From positions 1-62,798 of the forward strand of contig BNTT01000003.1 of NCBI GenBank assembly GCA_025996815.1: a stretch of 62,798 nucleotides of DNA, in the 5' to 3' direction. This stretch comes from Bacteroidia bacterium (lineage in GTDB: Bacteria > Bacteroidota > Bacteroidia > Bacteroidales > Azobacteroidaceae). Both the position numbers and the translations under genes were made by a program. Below, one piece after another: positions 17,501 to 26,006 of the stretch (position 1 is the stretch's first letter; every line of letters starts with the position of its first letter). The notes beneath the pieces are model-generated. The model was not told where the DNA came from. It was given only the letters and a program-made list of their open reading frames with translations, and did no database searches.

Positions 17501-19209
17501 TGACAACGTTTCTGCCAACAACAAAAAAAGAGGTCGAACAGCGCGGCTGGCACGAGTTGGACGTGATTCTGTTTTCGGGCGATGCCTACATCGACCATCC
17601 CGCCTTTGGAGCGGCTGTGATTGGGCGGACGCTCGAAGCGCAGGGACTGAAAGTAGCCATCGTGCCGCAGCCCAATTGGCGCGACGACCTGCGCGATTTC
17701 AAAAAACTCGGACAACCACGCCTCTTTTTCGGCATCTCGGCGGGCGCGATGGATTCGATGATTAACAAATACACCGCCAACAAACGCCTGCGGTCGGACG
17801 ATGCCTACACGCCCGATGCACGGATTGATATGCGCCCCGACTATCCCACAATCGTGTATTCCAACATCTTGAAAACGCTTTTCCCGGACGTGCCGGTCAT
17901 CGTTGGCGGCATTGAGGCATCGCTTCGGCGGCTGTCGCACTACGACTATTGGCAGGACAAATTGCTGCCGAGCATCCTCGTGCCGTCCAAAGCCGATTTG
18001 CTGGTGTATGGTGCTGGTGAAAAGGCGATTGTCAAAATCGCGGAGGAGTTGCAGAGTGGCAAGGCGATTGGGGAATTGACAGATATTCCACAAACAGCAT
18101 TTGTAAGCCCCCTAAATCCCCCTGAGAGGGCTGTTTTGTTTTCTTACGAGGAGTGCCTGAAAGACAGGAAAAAGCAGGCGCAAAATTTCAAATCCATCGA
18201 GGAAGAGTCCAATTCGCTGCACGCGGTGAGATTGACACAACTAACAGGAAATCAAGCGATTGTGGTTAATCCGCCCTATCCGCCGATGACCACAGCCGAG
18301 ATTGATGCCTGCTACGACTTGCCCTACACGCGATTGCCACACCCGAAATACCGCGACAAGCGCATTCCGGCTTATGAGATGATTCGCCATTCGGTAACAA
18401 TCCATCGGGGCTGTTTTGGGGGATGCGCCTTTTGCACGATTTCTGCCCATCAGGGCAAATTTATTGCCTCGCGCTCGCAGGAATCCATTCTCAAAGAGGT
18501 GAAAGCCGTCACGCAAATGCCTGATTTCAAGGGTTATCTGAGCGATTTGGGTGGTCCGTCTGCCAATATGTATGGGATGCACGGGCGCGACCCGAACATC
18601 TGCGAAAAGTGCAAAAAGCCCTCGTGCATTTTCCCGAAAATCTGCAACAACCTGAATGCCGACCACCGCCCGCTGTTGGAACTCTATCAAGCCGTGGACA
18701 AACTGCCCGAAGTCAAAAAATCGTTCATCGGCAGTGGCGTGCGCTACGATTTGCTGGTCAATCAGTACGACGACGGCGAACTCAACAAAGCCGCCCGCGA
18801 CTACACCCGCGAATTGATTGTCCGACACGTGTCCGGTCGCCTCAAAGTGGCACCCGAACACACTGCCACAGAGGTACTTAACTGCATCCGCAAGCCACCC
18901 TTTGAGCAGTTCTACCAATTCAAAAAAATCTTCGACCGCATCAACAAAGAGGAAAATCTCAATCAGCAGTTAATACCCTATTTTATGAGTTCGCACCCCG
19001 CCTCAACGGAACGCGCTATGGCAGAACTGTCGGAAATCACCCAAAAACTGAATTTTCACCTCGAGCAGGTACAGGATTTCACACCCACGCCGATGACCCT
19101 CTCGACCGAGATTTTTTACACCGGATTGCATCCCTACACCCTCAAACCCGTCTTCACCGCCCGCAGCAAAGAGGAGAAATTGCGGCAGCGGCAGTATTTT
19201 TTCCGGTAG
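17500..19209 (+). CDS. YgiQ family radical SAM protein
   Basis: A 569-residue protein of the YgiQ family (UPF0313). The B12-binding-like N-terminal domain comes first, then the radical SAM cluster C305-x3-C309-x2-C312 (HRGCFGGCAFC). The family strings DLGGPSANMYGMHG, HPASTERAMAEL and VQDFTPTPMTLSTE follow. Its cellular substrate is unknown. Between about residues 200 and 215 the DNA reads AGCCCCCTAAATCCCCCTGA, a word typical of intergenic repeats, translated as SPLNPPERAVLF; it may be a repeat inserted in frame. Start overlaps aguB by one base. Confidence 0.93.
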   Translation: MTTFLPTTKKEVEQRGWHELDVILFSGDAYIDHPAFGAAVIGRTLEAQGLKVAIVPQPNWRDDLRDFKKLGQPRLFFGISAGAMDSMINKYTANKRLRSDDAYTPDARIDMRPDYPTIVYSNILKTLFPDVPVIVGGIEASLRRLSHYDYWQDKLLPSILVPSKADLLVYGAGEKAIVKIAEELQSGKAIGELTDIPQTAFVSPLNPPERAVLFSYEECLKDRKKQAQNFKSIEEESNSLHAVRLTQLTGNQAIVVNPPYPPMTTAEIDACYDLPYTRLPHPKYRDKRIPAYEMIRHSVTIHRGCFGGCAFCTISAHQGKFIASRSQESILKEVKAVTQMPDFKGYLSDLGGPSANMYGMHGRDPNICEKCKKPSCIFPKICNNLNADHRPLLELYQAVDKLPEVKKSFIGSGVRYDLLVNQYDDGELNKAARDYTRELIVRHVSGRLKVAPEHTATEVLNCIRKPPFEQFYQFKKIFDRINKEENLNQQLIPYFMSSHPASTERAMAELSEITQKLNFHLEQVQDFTPTPMTLSTEIFYTGLHPYTLKPVFTARSKEEKLRQRQYFFR

Positions 19210-19287
19210 AAATAGAAAAAATTATTGATTATCCGCAATCATATTATTTTTTTAAGCGAGACATCCACGCCCAATTAAGAAAAAATT

Positions 19288-19315
19288 GTAGAGACGCGGC
19301 GCGCCACGTCTCTAC
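19288..19315. repeat. 28 bp palindromic repeat (GTAGAGACG...CGTCTCTAC)
   Basis: Near-perfect palindrome with one mismatch, centred on GGCGCGCC. From memory, very similar palindromes are scattered between genes in many Bacteroidota and cyanobacterial genomes, like REP elements. A GCGCGGACGCTACACTGAAC repeat follows directly at about 19322-19342. Confidence 0.7.
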
Positions 19316-19364
19316 GATGCAGCGCGGACGCTACACTGAACAAGGGATATAAAGTTTCACTATA

Positions 19365-19405
19365 CAAAAAACAGGCTTAACCTTTAACCGTTAAACCTGT
19401 CTTTT
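19365..19405. terminator. Bidirectional Rho-independent terminator
   Basis: Stem ACAGGCTTAAC (19371-19381), 8-base loop, GTTAAACCTGT (19390-19400) with one wobble pair, flanked by A-run on the left and CTTTT on the right. It can end ygiQ on the plus strand and the lipoprotein gene at 19423 on the minus strand. Confidence 0.75.
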
Positions 19406-19422
19406 CTAAACTCCCAACTTAC

Positions 19423-20049
19423 TTAATATTCGAAATACCACTTCGCTGGTATTCCGCTTGGCTCTGTAGTTGTCATTTCTATTTCAGCCTTACCCGTTTT
19501 AAAATCTATGACCGCATACATTTTGTTCCATCCTTTTTTCAGAGACAGATTGAATGTATAGTGATAACCTTCATCTGTTGTGCTTGAACCTGTTGTTTTG
19601 ACATCTTTATCGACATACACAATACTGAACTCCAGCGTACGTGTATCGCTGCTAAATCTACCAACTTCATTTCCATCTTTATACGCATAAACATAAAAAT
19701 CATCGAAAGAAAAACATCCCTTAGCATCGGCTGGACTTGCCGTTGTACCAGGAAATTCTTTTTCAACATTCGTTACTGGCGAAAGTTTATCAGGTAAAGG
19801 TGATAATAAACTGAGCGTGAAACCACGATTCTCATACGTTCCACTCCCTACCTCATAACCTCCGATAAACGCCTTTACAGCATCAATAGTTACGCCGTCC
19901 GGCACGCCTTCCACATTCGTCGCTGTAAGCACACCATCCCAAGCATTAGTCTGATTGTCGTTGTCTTCACCGTCTTTTTCACAACCGGTGAATGCTACCG
20001 CTGAAACAGCCATTGCTGCCAGCAAAAATACATTTTTAAACTTTGTCAT
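19423..20049 (-). CDS. Hypothetical lipoprotein with structured leader
   Basis: A 208-residue lipoprotein: signal MTKFKNVFLLAAMAVSAVAF followed by TGCEKDGED, cysteine at residue 23, then an acidic export-type tether (EKDGEDNDNQ). The mature part is beta-rich and of no family I recognise. It sits behind an unusually long leader (about 395 nt from the promoter at 20451-20481) that shares sequence and structure with the leaders at 33.3 and 35.1 kb. The acidic residues after the lipid-modified cysteine suggest surface exposure, as in Bacteroidota lipoprotein export signals. Confidence 0.7.
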   Translation of the reverse strand: MTKFKNVFLLAAMAVSAVAFTGCEKDGEDNDNQTNAWDGVLTATNVEGVPDGVTIDAVKAFIGGYEVGSGTYENRGFTLSLLSPLPDKLSPVTNVEKEFPGTTASPADAKGCFSFDDFYVYAYKDGNEVGRFSSDTRTLEFSIVYVDKDVKTTGSSTTDEGYHYTFNLSLKKGWNKMYAVIDFKTGKAEIEMTTTEPSGIPAKWYFEY

Positions 20050-20074
20050 TTTTTAAATTTTTAATTTGACGTTT

Positions 20075-20445
20075 TTAATCTTATTATTTTTTGGTTTGCC
20101 CTTTCTCTCAATACACACATAAAAAAAGCGCGGACAAAACTCTAAAATTCCTATCCGTTACATGAGGTTATCGACTACCAAAACTACCAAATAAAATATG
20201 AGTAATGCCACAACGCCAAACAGCGTGCGCATCGTCACCTTTATCCTCGGTAGTTTCTTGAAATTGTCGATATTTCATGTAACTAAGAATATAAGCTAAA
20301 CGCTTTTTCCAATCTTAAAATGTGCGTATTAACACACCTATGTCTTCATAATCTCCTATTATTTAGAGGGTTATCACTCGTATTCGCTCATTCATTCGAG
20401 CAAATATCGGCTGATATTGACTCTTTCATTAGTAGAGCAAATATC
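20075..20445 (-). ncRNA. Candidate structured leader RNA (member 3 of a family in this window)
   Basis: Transcribed from the minus-strand promoter at 20451-20481 towards the lipoprotein. It holds ATGAAGACATA, a small hairpin (GTGTG/CGCAC), GCGTTTAGCTTATATTCTTAG and TCGACAATTTCAA in the same order as the two plus-strand leaders. A long-range pairing GTTACATGA...TATCGAC with GTCGATA...TCATGTAAC closes the middle. A weak hairpin (CGGATA/TGTCCG) followed by a T-run near 20120-20150 looks like a terminator or attenuator. Confidence 0.5.
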
Positions 20446-20450
20446 GGGTG
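20380..20450. repeat. Short direct repeats GAGCAAATATCGG
   Basis: GAGCAAATATCGG occurs twice about 38 bp apart, with related TTCGCTC/CGAGC words nearby. They lie just downstream of the minus-strand promoter and could be operator sites; no regulator is known. Confidence 0.4.
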
Positions 20451-20481
20451 CAAAGGTAAAACTTCTTTTTGAATTGGCAAA
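20451..20481 (-). promoter_or_regulatory. Promoter of the lipoprotein leader
   Basis: Minus strand TTTG (20478-20481), 19 bp, TACCTTTG (20451-20458). It overlaps the plus-strand promoter at 20468-20498, so the two should compete for RNA polymerase. Confidence 0.75.
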
Positions 20482-20498
20482 TTTTTTTTTTACCTTTG
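20468..20498 (+). promoter_or_regulatory. Promoter of the SpmA/SpmB-like gene
   Basis: TTTG (20468-20471), 19 bp, TACCTTTG (20491-20498), 22 bp before the ATG at 20521. Fits the Bacteroidota consensus fully. Confidence 0.8.
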
Positions 20499-20520
20499 TG
20501 GCTTCAATGTTAAAAAAACA

Positions 20521-21753
20521 ATGGCATTAAATTATATTTGGGTTGCATTTTTCTTGGTTGCCTTCGTTGTGGGTGTCTGCAAGATGCTTTTCACGGGTGA
20601 TGTGGGCGTTTTCACGGAGATGATGGACGCTACTTTTGGGGCGGCGAAAAATGGGTTTGAGATTTCGCTGGGCTTGACGGGCGTGCTGTCGCTGTGGTTG
20701 GGGTTTCTGAAAATCGGCGAGCGGAGCGGCGTGGTGGATGTTTTGGCACGTGGGGCGGCTCCCATTTTCACGCGGCTGTTTCCCGACATTCCCAAGGGGC
20801 ACCCTGCGACCGGGTCTATTTTTATGAATGTGGCTGCCAATATGCTGAATCTGGATAATGCCGCCACGCCGATGGGGCTGAAGGCGATGCAGCAGTTGCA
20901 GGAACTGAATCCGAAAAAAGATGTCGCGAGCAACCCGATGATTATGTTTCTCGTGCTCAATGCCTCCGGGCTGACCATTATCCCCGTCACGATTATGGTG
21001 TATCGCGCCCAAATGGGGGCTGCCAACCCCGCCGACGTGTTTGTGCCGCTGATGATTACCACTTCGATTGCCACGCTGATTGGCACGTTTTTTGTCTGCC
21101 TCAAGCAGCGTATCAATCTGTTTGACAAGGTGTTAATCGGATTTTTCGGCGCCATTGTCGCCCTGATAGCGTTTGTCGTTTGGTGCGTGCAAACGTTTCC
21201 GCAGGAGCAGGTGTCGCAATACTCTTCGATGATTGCCAACTTTTTGTTAATCAGCATTATAGTGTCGTTTATGGTGGCGGGGCTACGCAAAAAAATCAAT
21301 GTCTATGACGCCTTTATCGACGGCGCGAAGGAGGGTTTCCAAACCGCCGTGATGATTATACCCTATCTGGTGGCGATGCTGGTGGGGATTGCCCTCTTTC
21401 GCACTTCGGGCGCGATGGGCTTTCTCACCGACGGGCTGGCATCGGCGGTCGATGCCTGTGGACTGCCCACCAACTGGGTCGATGCCTTCCCCACAGCCCT
21501 GATGAAGCCCCTCAGCGGGAGCGGCTCGCGCGGGATGATGCTCGACGCAATGCAAACATTTGGTGCCGATTCGTTCACGGGACGGCTGGCAACCATCGTG
21601 CAAGGCTCCACAGACACCACTTTCTATGTCGTCGCAGTCTATTACGGCGCCATCCACGTCAAAAACCCGCGCTACACCATTGGTGCTGCACTTCTGGCAG
21701 ATTTTGCGGGTTTTGTAACTGCCATCTTCGTCTGCACTATGTTTTTCGGGTGA
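20521..21753 (+). CDS. Nucleoside-recognition (Gate) domain membrane protein, SpmA-SpmB fusion type
   Basis: A 410-residue polytopic membrane protein with roughly ten hydrophobic segments. The strings FMNVAANMLNLDNAATPMGL and LNASGLTIIPVTIM belong to the SpmA half, while FTTALMK-like PTALMKPLSGSGSRGMM and GSTDTTFYVVAVYYG belong to the SpmB half. Bacteroidota carry the two as one chain. In spore formers these proteins affect core dehydration, but this is a non-sporulating lineage, so a transport role for an unknown small molecule is more likely. The stop codon runs into one arm of a long inverted repeat (21752-22107). Confidence 0.9.
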   Translation: MALNYIWVAFFLVAFVVGVCKMLFTGDVGVFTEMMDATFGAAKNGFEISLGLTGVLSLWLGFLKIGERSGVVDVLARGAAPIFTRLFPDIPKGHPATGSIFMNVAANMLNLDNAATPMGLKAMQQLQELNPKKDVASNPMIMFLVLNASGLTIIPVTIMVYRAQMGAANPADVFVPLMITTSIATLIGTFFVCLKQRINLFDKVLIGFFGAIVALIAFVVWCVQTFPQEQVSQYSSMIANFLLISIIVSFMVAGLRKKINVYDAFIDGAKEGFQTAVMIIPYLVAMLVGIALFRTSGAMGFLTDGLASAVDACGLPTNWVDAFPTALMKPLSGSGSRGMMLDAMQTFGADSFTGRLATIVQGSTDTTFYVVAVYYGAIHVKNPRYTIGAALLADFAGFVTAIFVCTMFFG

Positions 21754-22107
21754 AACAATCTTTAATTCTTTTGCGCGCATAATTAGCATTATGTTGAATA
21801 GAAAAATGCACTTTATTCGCTCGTTTGAGCGAACAAAACACAGCATCCTGCGACAAAAATCGCGGCAAAGGTAATAAATTTTTTTCAATTAAACAGCAAG
21901 AAAAGTGTTAAAATTGCATTTGGGGGATAATTTTTTTTGAAGTGCAATTTTTAGTCTCAAAAAAAGATTTAGTTTCAATTTACCACAAAAAGACACGATG
22001 CCTGATAGTGCCAAATATTTTGCAAACATAGCGAACAATCCGCATAAATTCGGTGTTCTATTCAACATAATGCTAATTATGCGCGGAAATCAATTACAGA
22101 TTGTTTC
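21752..22107. repeat. 52 bp inverted repeat flanking a 252 bp spacer
   Basis: Arms 21752-21803 and 22056-22107 are reverse complements over 52 bases, with a perfect 27-base core (GCGCATAATTAGCATTATGT plus 7 more). The left arm begins on the stop codon of the membrane gene. The spacer holds a small hairpin TTCGCTC/GAGCGAA (21816-21833), a minus-strand TACCTTTG near 21866-21873, and no gene. It could be a MITE-like element, a recombination scar, or a double-ended transcription signal. Confidence 0.7.
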
Positions 22108-22189
22108 AACTTGGTATAAACGGACTTCTTGCCTTATTGGAACTGTTAAATAAAAAAAATGTTAGAAGTCCACCATAAAGAAATATGTG

Positions 22190-24286
22190 ATGAAAAAAGT
22201 ATTGTATCTGTTGTTTGCTTTTATTCTTTTTCCCGTTTGCCTCTTTTCGCAGGTGAGAGGGACGGAAACAGCCGCTTTGAAATTGGGGGTTGCAGACCCT
22301 GTGAAACTGTCAAAAGAGTATCCCGCCAAGGGAGAAATCAAAATGTTTGACAACTCTTCTTTTCGGCTGGTGTATTATGTGAACACCAACGAAATAAACA
22401 CCCACAAGGACGTACACGTGGCGAATGCCAAAGATGTGTCAAAATTAGCGATGAACCCCACGGGTAACTCGTTTTCCCTGATTCAAAAAAAACTCGTGAT
22501 GGTCTATTCGTTTCAGGAAATCAACAAAAAACTGTTTGAGTTAAAGTATAAAAGCACGGACAAAAAAGCAAAAAGAGACCTCACGACAATCGCCTACTCC
22601 GGCGATGCCTCCAAATTGCTTGTCGGCTTTTCAAACGGGGAGATTTTTGTTTGCAACACCAAAGACTATCAGCCCGATTTTGTTCTGCAAAGTGGGACAG
22701 TCCCTGTTTCTGCGCTCACGATGAGTCCAAACGGCTATTTTATCGCGTCAGTCAAGGGCGAGCAGATTGATATTTGGAACTTTGAAAAGAGGGAGATTCG
22801 CTCTAAACTGCATTTGGACGCAGAGCCTGCCGGCGTTGCCTTCTCCAACGATGCCTCCCAATTGGCTGTTTCATTGCCCAATCAGTTGGTAATCTACAAC
22901 ACCCGCACATGGGAAATTGCGCATAGTTATCCATTTGAGGGTACTGTTACCTCGCCCTCGTTTAATGCCGATGATAAATATGTATCATTTGTTCATAATA
23001 ATAATGAAATTGTCGTATTAAATATTCTAAAAAAAGAAGTTATACAGAAAATAAGTGAACCCGGCACTATTGGGGCTTGCGGGTTTTTAAAAAGTTCGTC
23101 GCAGCCCTATCTCGTTGCTAACCGGCTGCACGCCATTGTTTATTGGAATTCCAAAGATTTGGAGCCGTATTACGGCAAAATTGTCGGCGCGGAAGTGGAG
23201 AAAAAGATGAGCGAGTGGGTAAAAAAGAAGACGGACGAGTCGGCGGAAGATTATAAAAATCGCGTAAACGACGACACGCGGGCACCACAGGTGGAACTCC
23301 TCAGACAGGAAGCCACCACCGCCCTTGCCGGCAATCTCATCGCGCATGAAAATCCATTTGCAGGTATCTATAATGCAGAAAGCGGGCTGTTGTCAATCAA
23401 TTTTACCACTTTGCCTTCGATTGAAATTTCCGTACCCAACGCTGATGTGGAGGCTTTCAGAAATAAAAAGGATTTGGCATTTCATGATGTCGTTTACCTG
23501 CTGAATGAAAGCGATGAATTTGTGTTGGCATATCTGGAACTCACCAACAAAGCAAATGGAAAGGAGTATGTCTATGATAATATCGGTCGTACACCGCCGC
23601 CGGTGGAAGAACCGGATTTTGTGCCGCTTGATATTTTGCAGATTGCAAGTCAGGAAGAGGAGAATCTGAAGGCTATAACAGCGGATGTGATTAAAAAAAG
23701 CAAAGCGGCGGGTCTGATTACCGACAATACGGATATTCAGGTGGGCACGTCGGTGCTGACGGATGTTGATGCGGAGGGCAATAAGATATTGAACTATCAG
23801 CTTAATTACAATTATATTGTGTTTGCCAACGGCGAGGATTATCCTCCCGGCGGCTACGATGTTACAAAATCCAATGCGGCGATGTCGCTGATGTCCATTG
23901 TGAAACAGACGCTTGAAGGCGATGATTTCACCAAGTATTTTGAAACGGGGACACGTGTGAAAATTGCCATTGTCGGCTCTGCGGATGCCTCGCCTATTCG
24001 TGGAAAAATTGCGTATGACGGTCGTTATGGCGATTTTGAGCGCGAGCCTTACTATCAAAATGGCGAATTAAACAGTATGACGCTGACAAAGGCAACGGGA
24101 ATCACATCCAATCCACAGTTGGCATACATCCGAACTGCCAGCGTGCAGGACTGGATGTCAAAGAATATCACCACGTTGCGCAAAACGCGCAATGACTATC
24201 AGTCGCACATCGAAGTGGCGGAAGAAGAAGGCGGCGAGTTTCGGCGTGTGGAGGTGCAATTCACTATTATTGATGCCTTCAAATAG
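22190..24286 (+). CDS. Secreted WD40-like beta-propeller protein with OmpA-like C-terminal region
   Basis: A 698-residue exported protein; signal peptide MKKVLYLLFAFILFPVCLFSQ. Residues about 60-360 contain repeated propeller blades of WD40 character (GEIFVCNTKDY, QIDIWNFEKREI, QLVIYNTRTWEI). Residues about 350-400 are a charged linker. The last ~130 residues (VKIAIVGSADASPI ... GEFRRVEVQFTIID) look like a diverged OmpA/peptidoglycan-associated fold. A GTG lies one codon upstream, but the ATG at 22190 gives the better signal peptide. It ends on the base before the TPR gene start, so the two are a coupled pair. Probably a periplasmic or outer-membrane scaffold; no named family recognised. Confidence 0.8.
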   Translation: MKKVLYLLFAFILFPVCLFSQVRGTETAALKLGVADPVKLSKEYPAKGEIKMFDNSSFRLVYYVNTNEINTHKDVHVANAKDVSKLAMNPTGNSFSLIQKKLVMVYSFQEINKKLFELKYKSTDKKAKRDLTTIAYSGDASKLLVGFSNGEIFVCNTKDYQPDFVLQSGTVPVSALTMSPNGYFIASVKGEQIDIWNFEKREIRSKLHLDAEPAGVAFSNDASQLAVSLPNQLVIYNTRTWEIAHSYPFEGTVTSPSFNADDKYVSFVHNNNEIVVLNILKKEVIQKISEPGTIGACGFLKSSSQPYLVANRLHAIVYWNSKDLEPYYGKIVGAEVEKKMSEWVKKKTDESAEDYKNRVNDDTRAPQVELLRQEATTALAGNLIAHENPFAGIYNAESGLLSINFTTLPSIEISVPNADVEAFRNKKDLAFHDVVYLLNESDEFVLAYLELTNKANGKEYVYDNIGRTPPPVEEPDFVPLDILQIASQEEENLKAITADVIKKSKAAGLITDNTDIQVGTSVLTDVDAEGNKILNYQLNYNYIVFANGEDYPPGGYDVTKSNAAMSLMSIVKQTLEGDDFTKYFETGTRVKIAIVGSADASPIRGKIAYDGRYGDFEREPYYQNGELNSMTLTKATGITSNPQLAYIRTASVQDWMSKNITTLRKTRNDYQSHIEVAEEEGGEFRRVEVQFTIIDAFK

Positions 24287-25906
24287 ATGAAGTTTATCGG
24301 CAAACACGTTTTTCTCTGCGTGCTGTTGCTTAGCGTGGGCAACAGTTACGCAGCGAAAAAGACTTTCACTCGCGACTACACCTATCAGGCAAGTGAAATG
24401 GACAGTAAAGTGAGTTCGCGAACAAATGCTACCGCCGAAATGCGCAGTATTTTGTTGCGTGAAGTCGGGACGTTCATTCGTGCCGAGCAACTAACGACCG
24501 TGCAGGACAACACGCAAGATTATTCGGAAAAAATAGAAGCCATTACGGCAGGTATTGTGGAAATGAAAGTGCTGGACGAGCAATGGAATGGCGAAACCTA
24601 CTACATAAAAGCGGAAATGACCATTGACCCCGACGACGTGCAGAAACGTATCGCCGAAGTGCTCAACGACAAGCAAAAGACCAAAGACTTGGAAGAGTCG
24701 CACAAAAAGGTGCAGGAAGCCGCAGACGAGATTGCAAAGTTGAAAAATCAGTTGGCGGAGCTGGCTGAAGAGCGGGATGCTTCCAAGAAATTGCTGGAAG
24801 AAGGACGCTTGAAAGATGCCTATCAAAAGGAGGTGGGCAAACTTTTGGTGGAAGAATACATCACTAACGGCAACAATGCGTATGCCAATAAACAGTATCA
24901 ACCGGCGAGCGAATACTACCGAAAAGCCATCGAAATTGACCCCAACAATGCAACAATCTATTTCAATGTCGGGCTTGCCGAGCACTATCAAAAGAACTAC
25001 GCCAAAGCCATCGGCGAATACCAAAAAGCCATCGACATCAAACCCAAATACGTGGAGGCATACAACAATATGGGCAATGCCTATTTGGAACAGGACAATT
25101 ATAAGGACGCGATTGATTGCTACCAAAAAGCCCTTGAGATTGACCCCAACGATGCGGTAACCTACAACAATATGGGCGTTGCCCACAAGGGACAAAGGAA
25201 CTACGCAAAAGCCATCAGCAGTTTTGAAAAAACGATAGATATCTCACCAAATTATTTGGAGGCTTATTATAATATGGGAAATGTTTATCGCGAGCAGAAA
25301 AATTATGCGAAAGCCATCGCCAATTACAAAAAAGCAATTGCCGTTAATGCCAACTATGCCAATGCCTACTACAATATGGGCGTTGTGTATAGTGCCCAAA
25401 ACGATTATGCCCAAGCCCTCAGTTGCTACCAATATGCCACCGACATCAACCCGAAATATGCCAATGCCTATTACAATATGGCGAATATCTATCGCGAGCA
25501 GAAAAAATATGCGCAAGCCATTGAGTATTACCAAAAAGCCATTGCCTTGGATGCTAATTTGGCGGCGGCACACCACAATCTGGGCATTGTTTATTATTCC
25601 CAAGAGAACTATGCGCAGGCAATCGGTTGCTACCAAAAAGCCATTGCCATCGACCCCAGAAACACGAAAGCCTATTTTGATATGGGCGTTATCTACGGCA
25701 AACAGGAAAATTACAGGGAAGCCATCAATTGCTACCAAAAAGTGATAGCCATCGACCCGAAATATGCAAGTGCATACGTCAATATGGGGGCAGCATATTC
25801 CAATTCCGGCGATTCCGAGCAATTCTTGATATGCTACCAAAAAGCCGCGCAATTAGGCAGAGAAGATGTGCAAAAATGGCTGAAAGATAACGGATATGAG
25901 TGGTAA
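24287..25906 (+). CDS. Exported TPR-repeat protein paired with the WD40 protein
   Basis: A 539-residue protein. Signal peptide to about residue 22 (LLSVGNSYA-AKK). Residues 25-125 form an alpha/beta domain with DSKVSSRTNATAEM, a string I have seen in other Bacteroidota periplasmic proteins. Residues about 128-185 are a coiled coil. From about 195 to the end there are roughly ten 34-residue TPR units of the form N-M-G-x-x-Y...Y-A-x-A-I-x-x-Y-Q-K-A-I-x-I-D-P, all closely similar, suggesting recent expansion. TPR superhelices bind partner peptides, and the partner may be the propeller protein encoded immediately upstream. Confidence 0.85.
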   Translation: MKFIGKHVFLCVLLLSVGNSYAAKKTFTRDYTYQASEMDSKVSSRTNATAEMRSILLREVGTFIRAEQLTTVQDNTQDYSEKIEAITAGIVEMKVLDEQWNGETYYIKAEMTIDPDDVQKRIAEVLNDKQKTKDLEESHKKVQEAADEIAKLKNQLAELAEERDASKKLLEEGRLKDAYQKEVGKLLVEEYITNGNNAYANKQYQPASEYYRKAIEIDPNNATIYFNVGLAEHYQKNYAKAIGEYQKAIDIKPKYVEAYNNMGNAYLEQDNYKDAIDCYQKALEIDPNDAVTYNNMGVAHKGQRNYAKAISSFEKTIDISPNYLEAYYNMGNVYREQKNYAKAIANYKKAIAVNANYANAYYNMGVVYSAQNDYAQALSCYQYATDINPKYANAYYNMANIYREQKKYAQAIEYYQKAIALDANLAAAHHNLGIVYYSQENYAQAIGCYQKAIAIDPRNTKAYFDMGVIYGKQENYREAINCYQKVIAIDPKYASAYVNMGAAYSNSGDSEQFLICYQKAAQLGREDVQKWLKDNGYEW

Positions 25907-25955
25907 TACCCCTGACAGCACCGCCGGTACAGTTGAAAATAAACTGACAACTTTC

Positions 25956-25977
25956 ACCGCCGATTGAGCGGTTTTTT
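25956..25977 (+). terminator. Rho-independent terminator after the TPR gene
   Basis: Stem ACCGC, 7-base loop, GCGGT followed by TTTTTT. Short stem but a good U-run, 50 bp after the stop codon. Confidence 0.55.
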
Positions 25978-26006
25978 CAACAAAAGGCAGTAAATTTGTA
26001 CCCACT

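Noticed and set aside
22159..22350. 63-codon frame overlapping the start of the WD40 gene
   Set aside because: Different frame inside a clear signal-peptide gene; no support.
24880..25850. Repetitive DNA that might be taken for a CRISPR array
   Set aside because: The periodicity of about 102 bp corresponds to 34-residue TPR units in a coding frame. No CRISPR repeat-spacer structure was found in the window.
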